Assembly: GCF_947581915.1 (NCBI RefSeq)
Contig: NZ_CANPWG010000074.1
Coordinates: 1 to 60,527 of the forward strand
Direction: 5' to 3'
DNA: 60,527 bases
From: Candidatus Palauibacter scopulicola
Lineage (GTDB): Bacteria; Gemmatimonadota; Gemmatimonadetes; Palauibacterales; Palauibacteraceae
The notes below the pieces were generated by a model, which saw only the letters and a list, made by a program, of their open reading frames with translations, did not search any database and was not told the DNA's origin. Position 1 is the first letter of the stretch. Each line of letters begins with the position of its first letter. This document shows, piece by piece, positions 17,274-26,577 of the stretch. Both the position numbers and the translations under genes were made by a program.

Positions 17274-18504
17274 TCCGGGCGGGGGCGTGCAATGCCGCGC
17301 GTGGAAGGCGCGGATCGTTGCGGCCGTGAGCGTCGCCGTCGCGACGATCCCGGCGTGGACCGCGCCGGCTTCCGCGATCGCGCAGGAGTCGCCGGATGTG
17401 CGGCGCCGCCTCGACGAGAGCCAGGCGCGGCTGGAGGTCATCCGCGAGGAGCGGCAGCGGCTGCGCCGGGAACTCGCGGGGATCGCCGGGCAGGTCAGCG
17501 GCGACTCGGCCGAACTCGTGAACATCGAACGCCAGATCGACGCGTCGGCGAGCCTCATGGCCGAGTTCGACGTTCAAGTGCTCGCGCTCTCCGACCGGCT
17601 CACGGCCATGACGCGCGAGATGCTGCTCACGCGCGACGAACTCACGGCGCGCCGGGTCGTGCTGAGGGCGCGGCTCCGCGACATCTACAAGCGCGGCCCC
17701 CTCCGCACCGTCGAGGTGCTCCTCTCCTCGAGGTCCTTCTCGGACCTGCTCAATCGCTACCGGTACCTTCGCGATGTCGCCGTCTTCGACCGCATGCTCC
17801 TGGAGGACGTGAGGGAACTCGAAGGCAGGCTCGTGGAGCAGCGCGGCGGGTTGAGCCGGGAAGGCGACCGAATCGCCGGCGTACGGGCGGAGCACCTCCG
17901 GGAATACGACGAGCTCGAGAGGCTGGAGTGGGAGCGGCAGGAGCGGTTGCGCCGCTTCGCCGACCGACGCGACGAGGCGCAGTCGACGCTGGCCCGGCTG
18001 GCGACGGAAGAGGCCGAGCTTCGCGCGCTCATCGGAGGCCTGGAAGAACGACGCCGCGCGGCGGAACGCGCGGCGGGGTCGGCGTCCGTCTCATCGCTGA
18101 CGACCGGGGATCTCGGTCGCCTCGCCTGGCCGGTCGAGGGCGAGCTCCTGTGGCGCTTCGGGCCCGAGCGGGAAGGACGCACGACGATCCCGCGCGAAGG
18201 GATCGGCATCGCGGCCCCGCGCGGCACGCCCGTGAACGCGGTGGACCGCGGCACCGTCGCTTCCGTGGCGGCACGCGCCTCGGGACATACGGTGATCCTC
18301 GATCACGGAGGAGGCTTCTACTCGTCCTATCAGAAGCTCCGCGACGTCAGCGTGCGCGAGGGACAGCCGGTCGGCGAGGGACAGCCGATCGGACACGTGG
18401 GCGGGGACGCCACCCGGCCGCACATCGAGTTCCAGATCTACGAGCCGGGGGCGGTGGGGCCCCGCGCGGTGGATCCGGTCCGGTGGCTGCGGGGCCGCCC
18501 ATGA
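17260..18504 (+). CDS. envC: EnvC-like murein hydrolase activator (degenerate LytM)
   Basis: About 414 residues (GTG at 17242 is an alternative, +6 residues). Signal peptide ends near SAIAQE. Residues ~35-270 are a long coiled coil typical of EnvC, followed by a LytM/M23 domain. The metal site is degenerate: the HxGxD-type motif reads REGIGIAA, lacking both the His and the Asp, and the final HxH reads HIE. This fits an inactive LytM domain that activates amidases instead of cutting peptidoglycan. It directly follows ftsEX and overlaps ftsX; the amidase partner is likely the AmiC-like protein in the divergent operon. Confidence 0.9.
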   Translation: MAHPSPGGGVQCRAWKARIVAAVSVAVATIPAWTAPASAIAQESPDVRRRLDESQARLEVIREERQRLRRELAGIAGQVSGDSAELVNIERQIDASASLMAEFDVQVLALSDRLTAMTREMLLTRDELTARRVVLRARLRDIYKRGPLRTVEVLLSSRSFSDLLNRYRYLRDVAVFDRMLLEDVRELEGRLVEQRGGLSREGDRIAGVRAEHLREYDELERLEWERQERLRRFADRRDEAQSTLARLATEEAELRALIGGLEERRRAAERAAGSASVSSLTTGDLGRLAWPVEGELLWRFGPEREGRTTIPREGIGIAAPRGTPVNAVDRGTVASVAARASGHTVILDHGGGFYSSYQKLRDVSVREGQPVGEGQPIGHVGGDATRPHIEFQIYEPGAVGPRAVDPVRWLRGRP

Positions 18505-19712
18505 ACGGCGAGCGTCCGTGGGGACAGGAAGACCTCCTGCGGCGCCTGGCCGGGGCCGTCGCGGGCCGGAGACTGCCGCAGTCGCTCCTCGTCCACGGCC
18601 CGGAGGGCGTCGGCAAGCGGACGCTGGCCCTGTGGCTCGCGCGCGCGCTCCAGTGCGAGGCGGTCGAGACCGGGGATGGACCCTGCGAAGCGTGCCGGAG
18701 CTGTCGCATGGCGGCGCGGCTCGAGCACCCGGACATCCACTTCCACTTCCCGATGCCGCGCCCGAAGCGAGCCGCCTCGCGGGCGAAGTTGAGAGAGGCC
18801 ATCGAGACGCAGCGACACGAGCGTCTCGCGCTCCTGCGGGAGGATCTCCACGCGCGGCTGGACCCGGACGCGGTCACGGGGCTCTATGTGGCCGCCGTGG
18901 AGAATATCCGGGACCAGGCATCGCGGCGACCCGCGATGACGCGCAGGTCCGTATTCGTGATCGAGGACGCGGAACGGATGGTGCCGCAGAGTGCCAGCCC
19001 CGAGGCGGCGAACGCCTTCCTCAAGCTCCTGGAGGAACCGCCACCCTTCGCCTACATCGTGCTCACGAGCAGCCGCCCGGACGCGCTTCTGCCGACGATC
19101 CGGTCCCGCACGGTGCCGCTCCGCGTGGCGCCGCTGCCGACCGAACGCGTGGCGGCCTACGTGGCGGAACACCTCGGCGTTGACGATGACGACCGGGCGC
19201 GCGGGGTGGCGCGGCGGGCCGGCGGCGCCGTCTACCGGGCCCGCACGCTCGTCGACGCCGAAGCCGGCGAATCGGAGGCCGCCGCGGACGGTCTGCTGGC
19301 CGCCGCCCTCGACGGCACCCCGCAGGCACGCTACCGCGCCGCGTCCCGCTACTCCGCCCGTGGCGCGCGCGGGGAGTTGGAGCCTGCGCTCGAGGCGCTG
19401 CGCATCCGCCTGCGGGACATGCTCTGCGTCGCCGCGGGAGCCGCCGACGCGGCACTCGATCCGGGGCGCACGAAGAAGTCCGTCGGAGCGGGAAGCCGCG
19501 ACGCCCGGGGAACCGTCGGAGGCCCCGCGGAGGGAGCGGTCCTCGAAGCCCTCGGGGCCGTCGATGCGGCGGTGGAAGGGGTGGGCCGCAACCTGAATCC
19601 GCAGGCGACGACGGCCCTCCTGCTCGAGGGGATGAGCGCGGCCTTCGCCGGCCGCTCCACTGGCCGAACGGCGGGAACACCGCAGTTTGCGGGGGTACTC
19701 AGAAGTCTGTGA
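18501..19712 (+). CDS. holB: DNA polymerase III delta' (clamp-loader) subunit
   Basis: 403 residues. Helps load the sliding clamp. Walker-A-like HGPEGVGKRTL is near residue 33, a zinc module has Cys spacing C..C..C in CEACRSC plus an upstream Cys, and LKLLEEPPP and TSSRPDALLPTIRSR are the typical delta'/gamma blocks. The SRC motif reads SRT, so the sensor Cys is absent. A long loop around residues 85-105 carries a His/Phe run. ATGA overlap with envC and GTGA overlap with moaC. Confidence 0.88.
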   Translation: MNGERPWGQEDLLRRLAGAVAGRRLPQSLLVHGPEGVGKRTLALWLARALQCEAVETGDGPCEACRSCRMAARLEHPDIHFHFPMPRPKRAASRAKLREAIETQRHERLALLREDLHARLDPDAVTGLYVAAVENIRDQASRRPAMTRRSVFVIEDAERMVPQSASPEAANAFLKLLEEPPPFAYIVLTSSRPDALLPTIRSRTVPLRVAPLPTERVAAYVAEHLGVDDDDRARGVARRAGGAVYRARTLVDAEAGESEAAADGLLAAALDGTPQARYRAASRYSARGARGELEPALEALRIRLRDMLCVAAGAADAALDPGRTKKSVGAGSRDARGTVGGPAEGAVLEALGAVDAAVEGVGRNLNPQATTALLLEGMSAAFAGRSTGRTAGTPQFAGVLRSL

Positions 19713-20209
19713 CGGGAGGCAGCTTCGTGGACGGACTCACACATCTGGACCCGGACGGCCGGGTGCGAATGGTCGACGTGGGGGAGAAGCCGCTCACCCG
19801 ACGCGTGGCCGTGGCCGAGGGCCGGATCCGAATGCGCCGGGCAACGCTCGATGCCATCCAGGCGGGCGAGATCGAGAAGGGAGAGGCGCTCGCCGTGGCC
19901 CGTCTCGCGGCGATCCAGGGAGCCAAGGCGGCGTCCACGCTCGTGCCGCTCTGCCATCCGATCCCGCTCGACGCGGTCGACGTCGACCTCGAAGCGGAGG
20001 AGACGCCGCCCGGCTACCGGCTCAGCGTGCGGGCCTCGGCGGAGTGGCGCACGGGCGTCGAGATGGAGGCGATGGCCGGCGTCGCCGCGGGCCTGCTTGC
20101 CCTGTACGACATGTGCAAGGCGATCGACCGGGGCATGGCGCTGGGGCCGATTCGACTCCTCGAGAAGCGCGGCGGACGATCCGGCGCCTGGACGGTGGAC
20201 GCGGAGTGA
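19709..20209 (+). CDS. moaC: cyclic pyranopterin monophosphate synthase
   Basis: 166 residues. Converts the MoaA product to cyclic pyranopterin phosphate in molybdenum cofactor synthesis. Diagnostic motifs: GAKAASTLVPLCHPIPL, GVEMEAM and YDMCKAIDRGM, ending in KRGGRSGAW. GTG start overlaps the holB stop. moeA lies 37 kb away in this window; moaA is not seen. Confidence 0.96.
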   Translation: MTGGSFVDGLTHLDPDGRVRMVDVGEKPLTRRVAVAEGRIRMRRATLDAIQAGEIEKGEALAVARLAAIQGAKAASTLVPLCHPIPLDAVDVDLEAEETPPGYRLSVRASAEWRTGVEMEAMAGVAAGLLALYDMCKAIDRGMALGPIRLLEKRGGRSGAWTVDAE

Positions 20210-20228
20210 CGCGGATACGGGGGACGCG

Positions 20229-21686
20229 GTGAACCACAGAGAGGCGCTACGGAAGAAGATCGAGTCGGGCGAAGCCCGGGTGGGCGTGCTCGGGCTGGGC
20301 TATGTCGGTCTTCCCGTCGTCACGGCGTTTTCCGGAGCCGGCTTCCGGACGCTGGGGTTCGACATCGACGAGCGTGTCGTGCGGCGGGTGCGGCGGGGCG
20401 ATTCCCACATCGGCGATGTTCCGGCGCGGGCCGTCGCCGCCGTCGTCGAGAGCGGCCTTCTCGATGCGACGACGGACTTCGGACGTCTCGCGGAGATGGA
20501 CGCCGTCATCATCTGCGTTCCCACGCCGCTCGGGAAGACCGGAGACCCGGACGTTTCCCACATTCTCGACGCGCTCGGGCACATCCGGGCCGGCCTCCAG
20601 CCCGGCCAGCTCATCGTCCTCGAGTCAACCACCTGGCCGGGCACGACCCGGGAACTCCTGCAGCCGGAACTCGAACAGGGCGGACTTAACGTGGGGGAGG
20701 AGTTCTTCCTCGCCTTCAGCCCCGAGCGCGTCGACCCGGGTAATCCCACCTACACGTTCACGAACACGGCGAAGGTCGTGGGCGGACTGACCGCCGCATG
20801 TCGCGAACTCGCCGCCGGTCTGTACGAACGGGTCATCGACGAGGTCGTGAGCGTTTCGTCACCGGAGGTCGCGGAACTCACGAAGCTGCTGGAGAACACC
20901 TTCCGTGCGGTGAACATCGGTCTCGTGAACGAGATGGCGGTCATCGCGGATCGTCTGGGGATCGACATCGGCGAGGTCGTAGAGGCCGCGGCGACGAAAC
21001 CATACGGCTTCATGCGTTTCACGCCCGGCCCCGGCCTGGGCGGCCACTGCCTCCCGATCGACCCGCAGTACCTCGCCTGGAAGATGCGGACGCTCCAGTA
21101 CCGGACCCGCTTCATTGAACTCGCCGCCGAGGTCAACGCGGAGATGCCGCGCTACGTCGTGGACCGCGTCGCGCAGGCGCTCAACCGGCATCGACTGCCG
21201 CTGAACGGCAGCTCGGTCCTGCTGCTGGGCGTCGCCTACAAGCCGGGCGTCGGCGATGTCCGCGAGAGTCCGGCGCTCGACGTCATCGAGCTTCTGCGCC
21301 GGCAGGGCTCCGAGGTCTCATACCACGATCCGTTCGTACCGCGACTGGCGCTCGAGGGCGGAGATCTCGAATCGCAGCCCCTGACGCCGGAGTTGCTCGC
21401 ATCGAGTCACGCGACGGTCGTCATCACGGATCACCCGCAGGTGGACTACGGTCTCGTGCTCGAGCAGGCGCGGATCGTCGTCGACACGCGTAACGGACTG
21501 CCGAAGGGGGCCGGCGAGCCCGTGGAGCCGAGCGGGGCGGTCCTCTATCCGCTCTCCGGCCCGCCGCGCGAACGTTCAGCGCCGGATCTCAAGCCGATCG
21601 CCGGGGTGGATCCGGGTCGAGGAGAGGCGATTCCACTCGATGAGCTCGCGCGTCGATACCGAATGTCGGCGGGCGATCAGCCATAG
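20229..21686 (+). CDS. UDP-N-acetylglucosamine 6-dehydrogenase (WbpA/TviB-like)
   Basis: 485 residues. NAD-dependent four-electron oxidation of UDP-HexNAc to the uronic acid. Rossmann motif GLGYVGLP, the CVPTPLGKTGDPD block typical of the UDP-HexNAc branch, and the catalytic cysteine Cys274 in GPGLGGHCLPIDP. The conserved core ends near residue 440; the remaining ~45 residues are an atypical tail encoded opposite the 3' end of the mltD-like gene (111-base overlap). The likely pathway partner is the epimerase at 25.5 kb. Last gene of the eleven-gene plus run. Confidence 0.88.
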   Translation: MNHREALRKKIESGEARVGVLGLGYVGLPVVTAFSGAGFRTLGFDIDERVVRRVRRGDSHIGDVPARAVAAVVESGLLDATTDFGRLAEMDAVIICVPTPLGKTGDPDVSHILDALGHIRAGLQPGQLIVLESTTWPGTTRELLQPELEQGGLNVGEEFFLAFSPERVDPGNPTYTFTNTAKVVGGLTAACRELAAGLYERVIDEVVSVSSPEVAELTKLLENTFRAVNIGLVNEMAVIADRLGIDIGEVVEAAATKPYGFMRFTPGPGLGGHCLPIDPQYLAWKMRTLQYRTRFIELAAEVNAEMPRYVVDRVAQALNRHRLPLNGSSVLLLGVAYKPGVGDVRESPALDVIELLRRQGSEVSYHDPFVPRLALEGGDLESQPLTPELLASSHATVVITDHPQVDYGLVLEQARIVVDTRNGLPKGAGEPVEPSGAVLYPLSGPPRERSAPDLKPIAGVDPGRGEAIPLDELARRYRMSAGDQP

Positions 21687-23294
21687 CGAGTCGCCGGGCC
21701 GGACCACGATCGTCACAGGCCCGGCGCCGTCGCTCGCGGCCCCGGCGGACGCCGTTCCGGCGCGCCCGGCCCGCGGCACCAGCAGCTCCTGGCCGACCTG
21801 CAGGCGACGCGGATTCACGTTGCCGTTCGCGGCCCGCAACGCCGCCACCGACACGCCGTAACGCTGTGCGATCACGCCCAGCGTCTGCCCGCGCTGCACC
21901 GTGACGACGGTCGTCCCCTCGGCATTCGTCCGCGCGGAGATCGGACGGGCGCTCGAACTCCGCGCAATCGATGCGCCGGAGGCCCGCGCCGAGCGGGGAA
22001 CCACGAGTTGCTGGCCGATCTGCAGGCGACGCGGATTCACGTTGCCGTTCGCCGCGCGCAGCGCCGCCACCGACACCCCGTACTGCTGTCCGATCCACCC
22101 CAGCGTGTGACCGCGCTGGACCGTGTGGAACGTCCAGGTCACCCGCTCATCCTCCGGCACGGCCGCATACCGCGCCGCGAACCGGGCCGCGCCCTCGACC
22201 GGGACCCGTACCTCGACCTCGCGGTGCGGAGGGGTCACGTCGCGCGGAAACTCGGGGTTGAGGAGGTTGATCGTCGCCTCGTCGGTCCCGGCGACCTCGG
22301 CCAGGACGTCGAAGCTCGTCGCGTCGGGCACGCGCACCTTCACGTACTCCGGCATCGTCTCCCGCTCCGGATCCGGGAACCCGTAACGGGCGGGATCGTG
22401 TCCGATCATGGCCGCCGCGATGATCTTCGGCACGTAGTCCCGCGTCTCGCGCCGCAGCAGACGGCGGTCGGCGAGATCCCAGAACGTCGCGCCCGGCACG
22501 GTGCGAAGCCCGCGGCGGACCCGGTTCGGCCCCCCGTTGTAGCCCGCCGCCGCGAGGTACCAGGAGCCGAACTCGTCGTACAGGTCCTTGAGGTGCCGAA
22601 CCGCGGCGTCCGTGGCCTTCTCCGGATCCCTTCGTTCGTCGATCCAGTAGGAGATCTCGAGGCCGTACTGGCGTCCCGTACCCGCGATGAACTGCCAGAG
22701 GCCCACCGCGCTCGCGCGGCTGTACGCGTTCGGGTTCATCCCGCTCTCGATGAGCGCGAGGTAGATGAGGTCCTGCGGCAGCCCCGCCTCGCGGAGCTTC
22801 CGGCGGATCATGGGCTCGTAGCGCGTCTTGCGGCCGAGGTAGTTCGCGAAGCGCTCGCCGATGACGGTCTGGAAGTAGTGGACCCACGATTGGACGCGCT
22901 CGTTCATCTCGAGCTTGAAGACGCGCGGATCCTCTCCGTCGTGGACCAATCCCAGGGGGTCGCCGCCGAGCATCTCGCGGACGGCCCGGTCGATCTCCGC
23001 CGCGGTCGGCCCGGCACCCGTTTCGTCTACGGGATCCGGCACGAGCGGGTCCTCCGGCATCCACTCGTCGTCCGGCGCCGGCGCGGCGGCGTCTGCCGGT
23101 TCCGGGGTCGCTTCGGACGGGTCCGCCCGGCCGGCCTCGACCGCCCCCGGCTCGACGTTCGCGGTCGCCGGGACCGGGCCCCGGTCGACCGTACGCTGCG
23201 TGAACGCGCAACCGTGCAGCACGAGCGCCCCGAGCACCGGACCGGCCCAGTGAAGGCGCGCGCGGAAGCGGCTTCCTGACGATCGATTGGTCAT
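21576..23294 (-). CDS. MltD-like lytic transglycosylase lipoprotein with three LysM domains
   Basis: 572 residues. Lipobox LHGC (Cys29) predicts an outer-membrane lipoprotein. An acidic/Pro-rich linker (~40-100) precedes an SLT domain with catalytic Glu183 (ALIESGMNPNAYSRASAVG, then GLWQF and AGYNGGP). LysM domains lie at ~388-433, ~463-508 and ~526-572; the first two share a nearly identical core, AALRAANGNVNPRRLQ. Cleaves glycan strands to 1,6-anhydroMurNAc. The third LysM is encoded within the overlap with the dehydrogenase gene. Confidence 0.93.
   Translation of the reverse strand: MTNRSSGSRFRARLHWAGPVLGALVLHGCAFTQRTVDRGPVPATANVEPGAVEAGRADPSEATPEPADAAAPAPDDEWMPEDPLVPDPVDETGAGPTAAEIDRAVREMLGGDPLGLVHDGEDPRVFKLEMNERVQSWVHYFQTVIGERFANYLGRKTRYEPMIRRKLREAGLPQDLIYLALIESGMNPNAYSRASAVGLWQFIAGTGRQYGLEISYWIDERRDPEKATDAAVRHLKDLYDEFGSWYLAAAGYNGGPNRVRRGLRTVPGATFWDLADRRLLRRETRDYVPKIIAAAMIGHDPARYGFPDPERETMPEYVKVRVPDATSFDVLAEVAGTDEATINLLNPEFPRDVTPPHREVEVRVPVEGAARFAARYAAVPEDERVTWTFHTVQRGHTLGWIGQQYGVSVAALRAANGNVNPRRLQIGQQLVVPRSARASGASIARSSSARPISARTNAEGTTVVTVQRGQTLGVIAQRYGVSVAALRAANGNVNPRRLQVGQELLVPRAGRAGTASAGAASDGAGPVTIVVRPGDSLWLIARRHSVSTRELIEWNRLSSTRIHPGDRLEIRR
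21799..22088 (-). repeat. near-identical direct repeat encoding LysM cores
   Basis: Bases ~21799-21867 and ~22020-22088 differ at only a handful of positions over about 69 bases, including the identical block CTGCAGGCGACGCGGATTCA in both. They encode the LysM1 and LysM2 cores. Identity well above protein-level need suggests recent duplication or gene conversion. Confidence 0.85.
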
Positions 23295-23397
23295 CGGGCG
23301 GTAAAATCCCCTCTCGGCACCACAACTAACCCCCCCCAGGCCCCTCCGCCCCACCAGGGCGTCGCTCCGGAAGCAGGACCGGACAACACGCGGATAC

Positions 23398-23426
23398 ATG
23401 GTACCGAACGCGATATGCGGTGTCGA
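23398..23426 (-). promoter_or_regulatory. promoter for the mltD-like gene
   Basis: On the minus strand TCGACA (23426-23421), 17 bases, TACCAT (23403-23398). Predicted start near 23391 gives a leader of about 97 bases before the ATG. It lies in the 146-base gap after guaB. Confidence 0.5.
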
Positions 23427-23440
23427 GAATTGATCCGGTT

Positions 23441-24907
23441 TTAGACGTGGTAATTCGGAGCTTCGCGCGTGATTACGACGTCGTGCGGGTGGGATTCGCG
23501 AAGTCCGCCGGACGTGATGCGGAGGAAGCGGGCATCGCGCCGGAGTTCGTCGATGGTGGCGGCGCCACAGTAGCCCATGCCGCTGCGAAGGCCGCCGACG
23601 AGCTGGAACACGGTGTCCGATACCGGCCCCTTGTAGGGCACCCGGCCTTCGATCCCCTCGGGGACCAGTTTCTGGGCGGCCGATCCCTCCTGGAAGTACC
23701 GGTCCGCCGAGCCGGCCTGCATGGCCGCGAGCGAGCCCATGCCGCGAATGACCTTGAACCGCCGGCCCTCGAGGAGGAAGGTCTCCCCGGGGCTCTCGTC
23801 GGTGCCCGCGAACATCGACCCGAGCATGCACGTCTCCGCCCCCGCCGCGATCGCCTTCACGAGGTCGCCGGAATACTTGATGCCGCCGTCCCCGATCACC
23901 GGCACGCGGCCCTCCGCCCCCGCCACGCTGTCCTCGATCGCCGTGACCTGAGGCACGCCGACGCCCGTGACGACGCGCGTCGTGCAGATGGATCCCGGCC
24001 CCACGCCGACCTTGACCGCATCCACGCCCCGCTCGACGAGCGCCGCCGCCCCCTCGCGGGTCGCGACATTTCCGGCAATGAGATCGATGTCGGGCAACGC
24101 TTCCCGCACGCGGGCGACGGCCTGGAGAACGCCCTCGGAGTGTCCGTGCGCGGTGTCGACGACGATGACGTCCACTCCGGCCTTCGAGAGTTCCCGCGCC
24201 CGCCCGAGTTCACTCCGGCTCGCCCCCACGGCCGCCCCCACCCGGAGCCGTCCGTGCCCATCCTTCGTCGCGTGGGGAAACTGCCGCCGCTTGAAGATGT
24301 CCTTGACCGTGATGAGCCCGGCGAGCCGCCCATCCTCCCCCACGACGGGGAGTTTTTCGATCTTGTGGCGGCGGAGAATCTCCTCGGCCTCCTCGAGCGA
24401 CGTCCCGGCGGGCGCGGTCACGAGGTTCTCGCTCGTCATCACGTCCCGCACCGGCCGCGAGAGGTCCGTCTCGAACACGAGGTCGCGGTTGGTGAGAATC
24501 CCGACGAGCGCGCCGTCATCGCCCACGATCGGGACCCCGCTGATCGAGAAATCCCTCATTCGCCTGCGGGCCTCGCTCAGCGTGGCGTCGGGTCCGAGCG
24601 TGATCGGGTTCAGAATCATCCCGCTCTCGGACCGTTTCACCCGGTCGACCTGCTGCGCCTGGGCTTCGATCGACATGTTCTTGTGGATGATGCCGATCCC
24701 GCCCTCGCGCGCGAGAGCGATCGCCATGCGGTACTCCGTCACCGTGTCCATGGCGGCGGAGAGCAGCGGAATCTGGAGTCGGATGCGCCGGGTCAGGCGG
24801 GTGGAGACGTCGACGTCCGCCGGATGGACGAGCGCGTGCCCGGGCGCGAGCAGAACGTCGTCAAAGGTGAGCGCTTCGCGGCTGGAGCGCGGCACGGGAG
24901 CTTCCAT
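23441..24907 (-). CDS. guaB: inosine-5'-monophosphate dehydrogenase
   Basis: 488 residues. NAD-dependent IMP to XMP, the committed step to GMP. TIM barrel with catalytic Cys in GPGSICTTR, a CBS pair inserted at ~95-205 ([19 protein letters not shown]), the IGDGGI and mobile-flap regions, and the C-terminal loop [10 protein letters not shown]. Length and domain order are standard. The start is the ATG at 24907; no Shine-Dalgarno sequence precedes it and a strong promoter abuts the start codon. Confidence 0.98.
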   Translation of the reverse strand: MEAPVPRSSREALTFDDVLLAPGHALVHPADVDVSTRLTRRIRLQIPLLSAAMDTVTEYRMAIALAREGGIGIIHKNMSIEAQAQQVDRVKRSESGMILNPITLGPDATLSEARRRMRDFSISGVPIVGDDGALVGILTNRDLVFETDLSRPVRDVMTSENLVTAPAGTSLEEAEEILRRHKIEKLPVVGEDGRLAGLITVKDIFKRRQFPHATKDGHGRLRVGAAVGASRSELGRARELSKAGVDVIVVDTAHGHSEGVLQAVARVREALPDIDLIAGNVATREGAAALVERGVDAVKVGVGPGSICTTRVVTGVGVPQVTAIEDSVAGAEGRVPVIGDGGIKYSGDLVKAIAAGAETCMLGSMFAGTDESPGETFLLEGRRFKVIRGMGSLAAMQAGSADRYFQEGSAAQKLVPEGIEGRVPYKGPVSDTVFQLVGGLRSGMGYCGAATIDELRRDARFLRITSGGLRESHPHDVVITREAPNYHV

Positions 24908-24912
24908 GCGCC

Positions 24913-24941
24913 ATCGTAGGCGCCGGCCCGCGCGGCGTCAA
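24913..24941 (-). promoter_or_regulatory. guaB promoter, probably leaderless
   Basis: Minus-strand TTGACG (24941-24936), exactly 17 bases, TACGAT (24918-24913), then 5 bases to the ATG. Transcription would start on or next to the A of the start codon, so the mRNA would lack a 5' leader. Confidence 0.6.
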
Positions 24942-24985
24942 ACGAGCCGGCGGCCGGGGGAGACCGCCGCGACGGCGGCTTGGGT

Positions 24986-25363
24986 CTAGGGGTCGACGAC
25001 GATCTCGCGCGTCTCGGGCGGCGGACGATCCTCCCGGGGTTCCGGTTCGGGGCTGCCGGCCTCGAGTTCGGCGAGGAATCCGCGCCCGGCTTCGCGGAAC
25101 GAGTCGATCACGCGGTCGGCCGCACCGAGCACCTTCATCGTTCCCTTGACCGCGGTCGTCGAGGCCCGCGTCCTCCGCAACCCCCGGTGGACGGATTCGG
25201 CGAAGTGCTGGAACGGGTCCGCGCCGGCCGCCGGCCGGGACGCGTACTTCGATGCGAGATAGTCGATGAAATCGACGACCTCGTACTGCTTGTCCTCGGG
25301 GAGAGCCTGGAGCTTCCTCCAGATCTTCTTCCTCAGGATCTCGTTCATGCCTTCTTCGGCCAT
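24986..25363 (-). CDS. small conserved-type hypothetical protein
   Basis: 125 residues, function not recognised. The N-terminal ~35 residues ([20 protein letters not shown] and [11 protein letters not shown]) resemble the helical segment of DUF2281-like short proteins. The rest is helical with Lys/Arg, and the tail is Glu/Pro-rich. No signal peptide or membrane helix. I chose the ATG at 25363 (GGAAAGG about 7 bases upstream) over the one at 25426, which adds a disordered basic stretch. It could be co-transcribed with guaB, but guaB has its own promoter. Confidence 0.6.
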   Translation of the reverse strand: MAEEGMNEILRKKIWRKLQALPEDKQYEVVDFIDYLASKYASRPAAGADPFQHFAESVHRGLRRTRASTTAVKGTMKVLGAADRVIDSFREAGRGFLAELEAGSPEPEPREDRPPPETREIVVDP

Positions 25364-25485
25364 CGCGCCTTTCCGACTTCGTGGTCGCCCGCACTCGCCC
25401 TGCGTTTCTGCGCCGGCTCCCCTCATACTCCGCCCGACAGGGGGCAGGTTTCAAGGAGGGGTTCCGCCTTCCGCCGCCCGAAGCA

Positions 25486-25491
25486 TAACAT
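25486..25491 (+). promoter_or_regulatory. possible -10 element, leaderless from GTG 25499
   Basis: TAACAT is followed by 7 bases and an in-frame GTG. A weak -35 (TTCCGC, 25462-25467) lies 18 bases upstream. If real, translation starts at 25499, three codons inside the annotated frame. Confidence 0.3.
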
Positions 25492-26518
25492 GTTGCGCGT
25501 GAAAACCGCCTATCATCTCGCCTGCGAAGCACTCGCGGCGGCCCCTCGACGGTGGCTGGTCACGGGGGGCGCCGGCTTCATCGGATCCCACCTCGTCGAG
25601 CGGCTCCTGACGCTGAGACAGGAGGTCGTGGCGCTCGACGACCTCTCGACCGGACACCGCCGCAACATCGACGACGCCGTAGCGGCCGCGGGCGCCCCCG
25701 CGGACCGCTGCCGGTTCGTGCAAGGGGACATCGTCGAGGCCGACGCCGCCGTCGAGGCCTGCCGCGGTGTCGACATCGTGTTGCACCAGGCCGCGCTGGG
25801 TTCGGTGCCCCGATCGGTCAAGGAGCCGCAGGAGGCGTATGCCCGCAATGTCGAGGGGTTCATCAACGTGCTGGACGCGGCCCGCGACGCCGGCGTCTCC
25901 CGCCTCGTTTACGCCTCCTCGAGCTCGGTGTACGGGGACTCGCCCTACCTTCCGAAGGTGGAAGCCCGCATCGGGAACCCGGCGTCCCCGTATGCGGCCA
26001 CGAAGCGCGTCAACGAGCTGTACGCGGAAATGTACCGCCGCAGCTACCACCTCGAGATCGTCGGACTCCGCTATTTCAACGTTTTCGGCAAGAGGCAGGA
26101 TCCCGAAGGGCCGTACGCCGCCGTCATACCGCGCTGGGCCCTGCGGATGCTGGCGGGAGAGCCGTGCCGGATCTATGGGGACGGGAAGACGACCCGGGAC
26201 TACTGCTACATCGACAACGTGGTACAGGCGAACCTGCTCGCCGCCACGACGGGAGCGGAGACGGCGCTCGGCGTCTACAACGTCGCCGCGGGCGATCCGA
26301 CGACGCTGAACGAGCTGTTCGCCCTCATCCGGTCGGGGCTCGCGGAGAAGCGGCCGGATGTGGGAGGCGCGGAACCCGTGTACGAGGGCTTCCGGACCGG
26401 TGATGTACGGCATTCCTATGCGGATGTCTCGAAAGCCCGGGAACAGCTGGGATACGAACCGCGCTGGACGCTCCTCGAAGGCCTTCGGTCCACGCTCGAC
26501 TGGTACGCCGCCCTCTGA
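25490..26518 (+). CDS. UDP-GlcNAc/GlcNAcA 4-epimerase (WbpP/TviC-like)
   Basis: About 342 residues. Extended SDR fold: GGAGFIGSHLVE binds NAD, catalytic residues lie in YASSSSVYG and SPYAATK (YxxxK). The segment LRYFNVFGKRQDPEGPYAAV, then IPRWALRML, is characteristic of the WbpP/TviC group, which accepts N-acetylated sugars. With the dehydrogenase at 20.2 kb it would produce UDP-GalNAcA for a surface polysaccharide. Start uncertain: ATG 25490 or GTG 25499, the latter 7 bases after TAACAT and with no Shine-Dalgarno. Confidence 0.87.
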   Translation: MLRVKTAYHLACEALAAAPRRWLVTGGAGFIGSHLVERLLTLRQEVVALDDLSTGHRRNIDDAVAAAGAPADRCRFVQGDIVEADAAVEACRGVDIVLHQAALGSVPRSVKEPQEAYARNVEGFINVLDAARDAGVSRLVYASSSSVYGDSPYLPKVEARIGNPASPYAATKRVNELYAEMYRRSYHLEIVGLRYFNVFGKRQDPEGPYAAVIPRWALRMLAGEPCRIYGDGKTTRDYCYIDNVVQANLLAATTGAETALGVYNVAAGDPTTLNELFALIRSGLAEKRPDVGGAEPVYEGFRTGDVRHSYADVSKAREQLGYEPRWTLLEGLRSTLDWYAAL

Positions 26519-26577
26519 ACAGCGGGGACTGGCCTGCGCGCGCCCGTCCTCCGGGACTACCGGGGTCCGGCCTTCAC

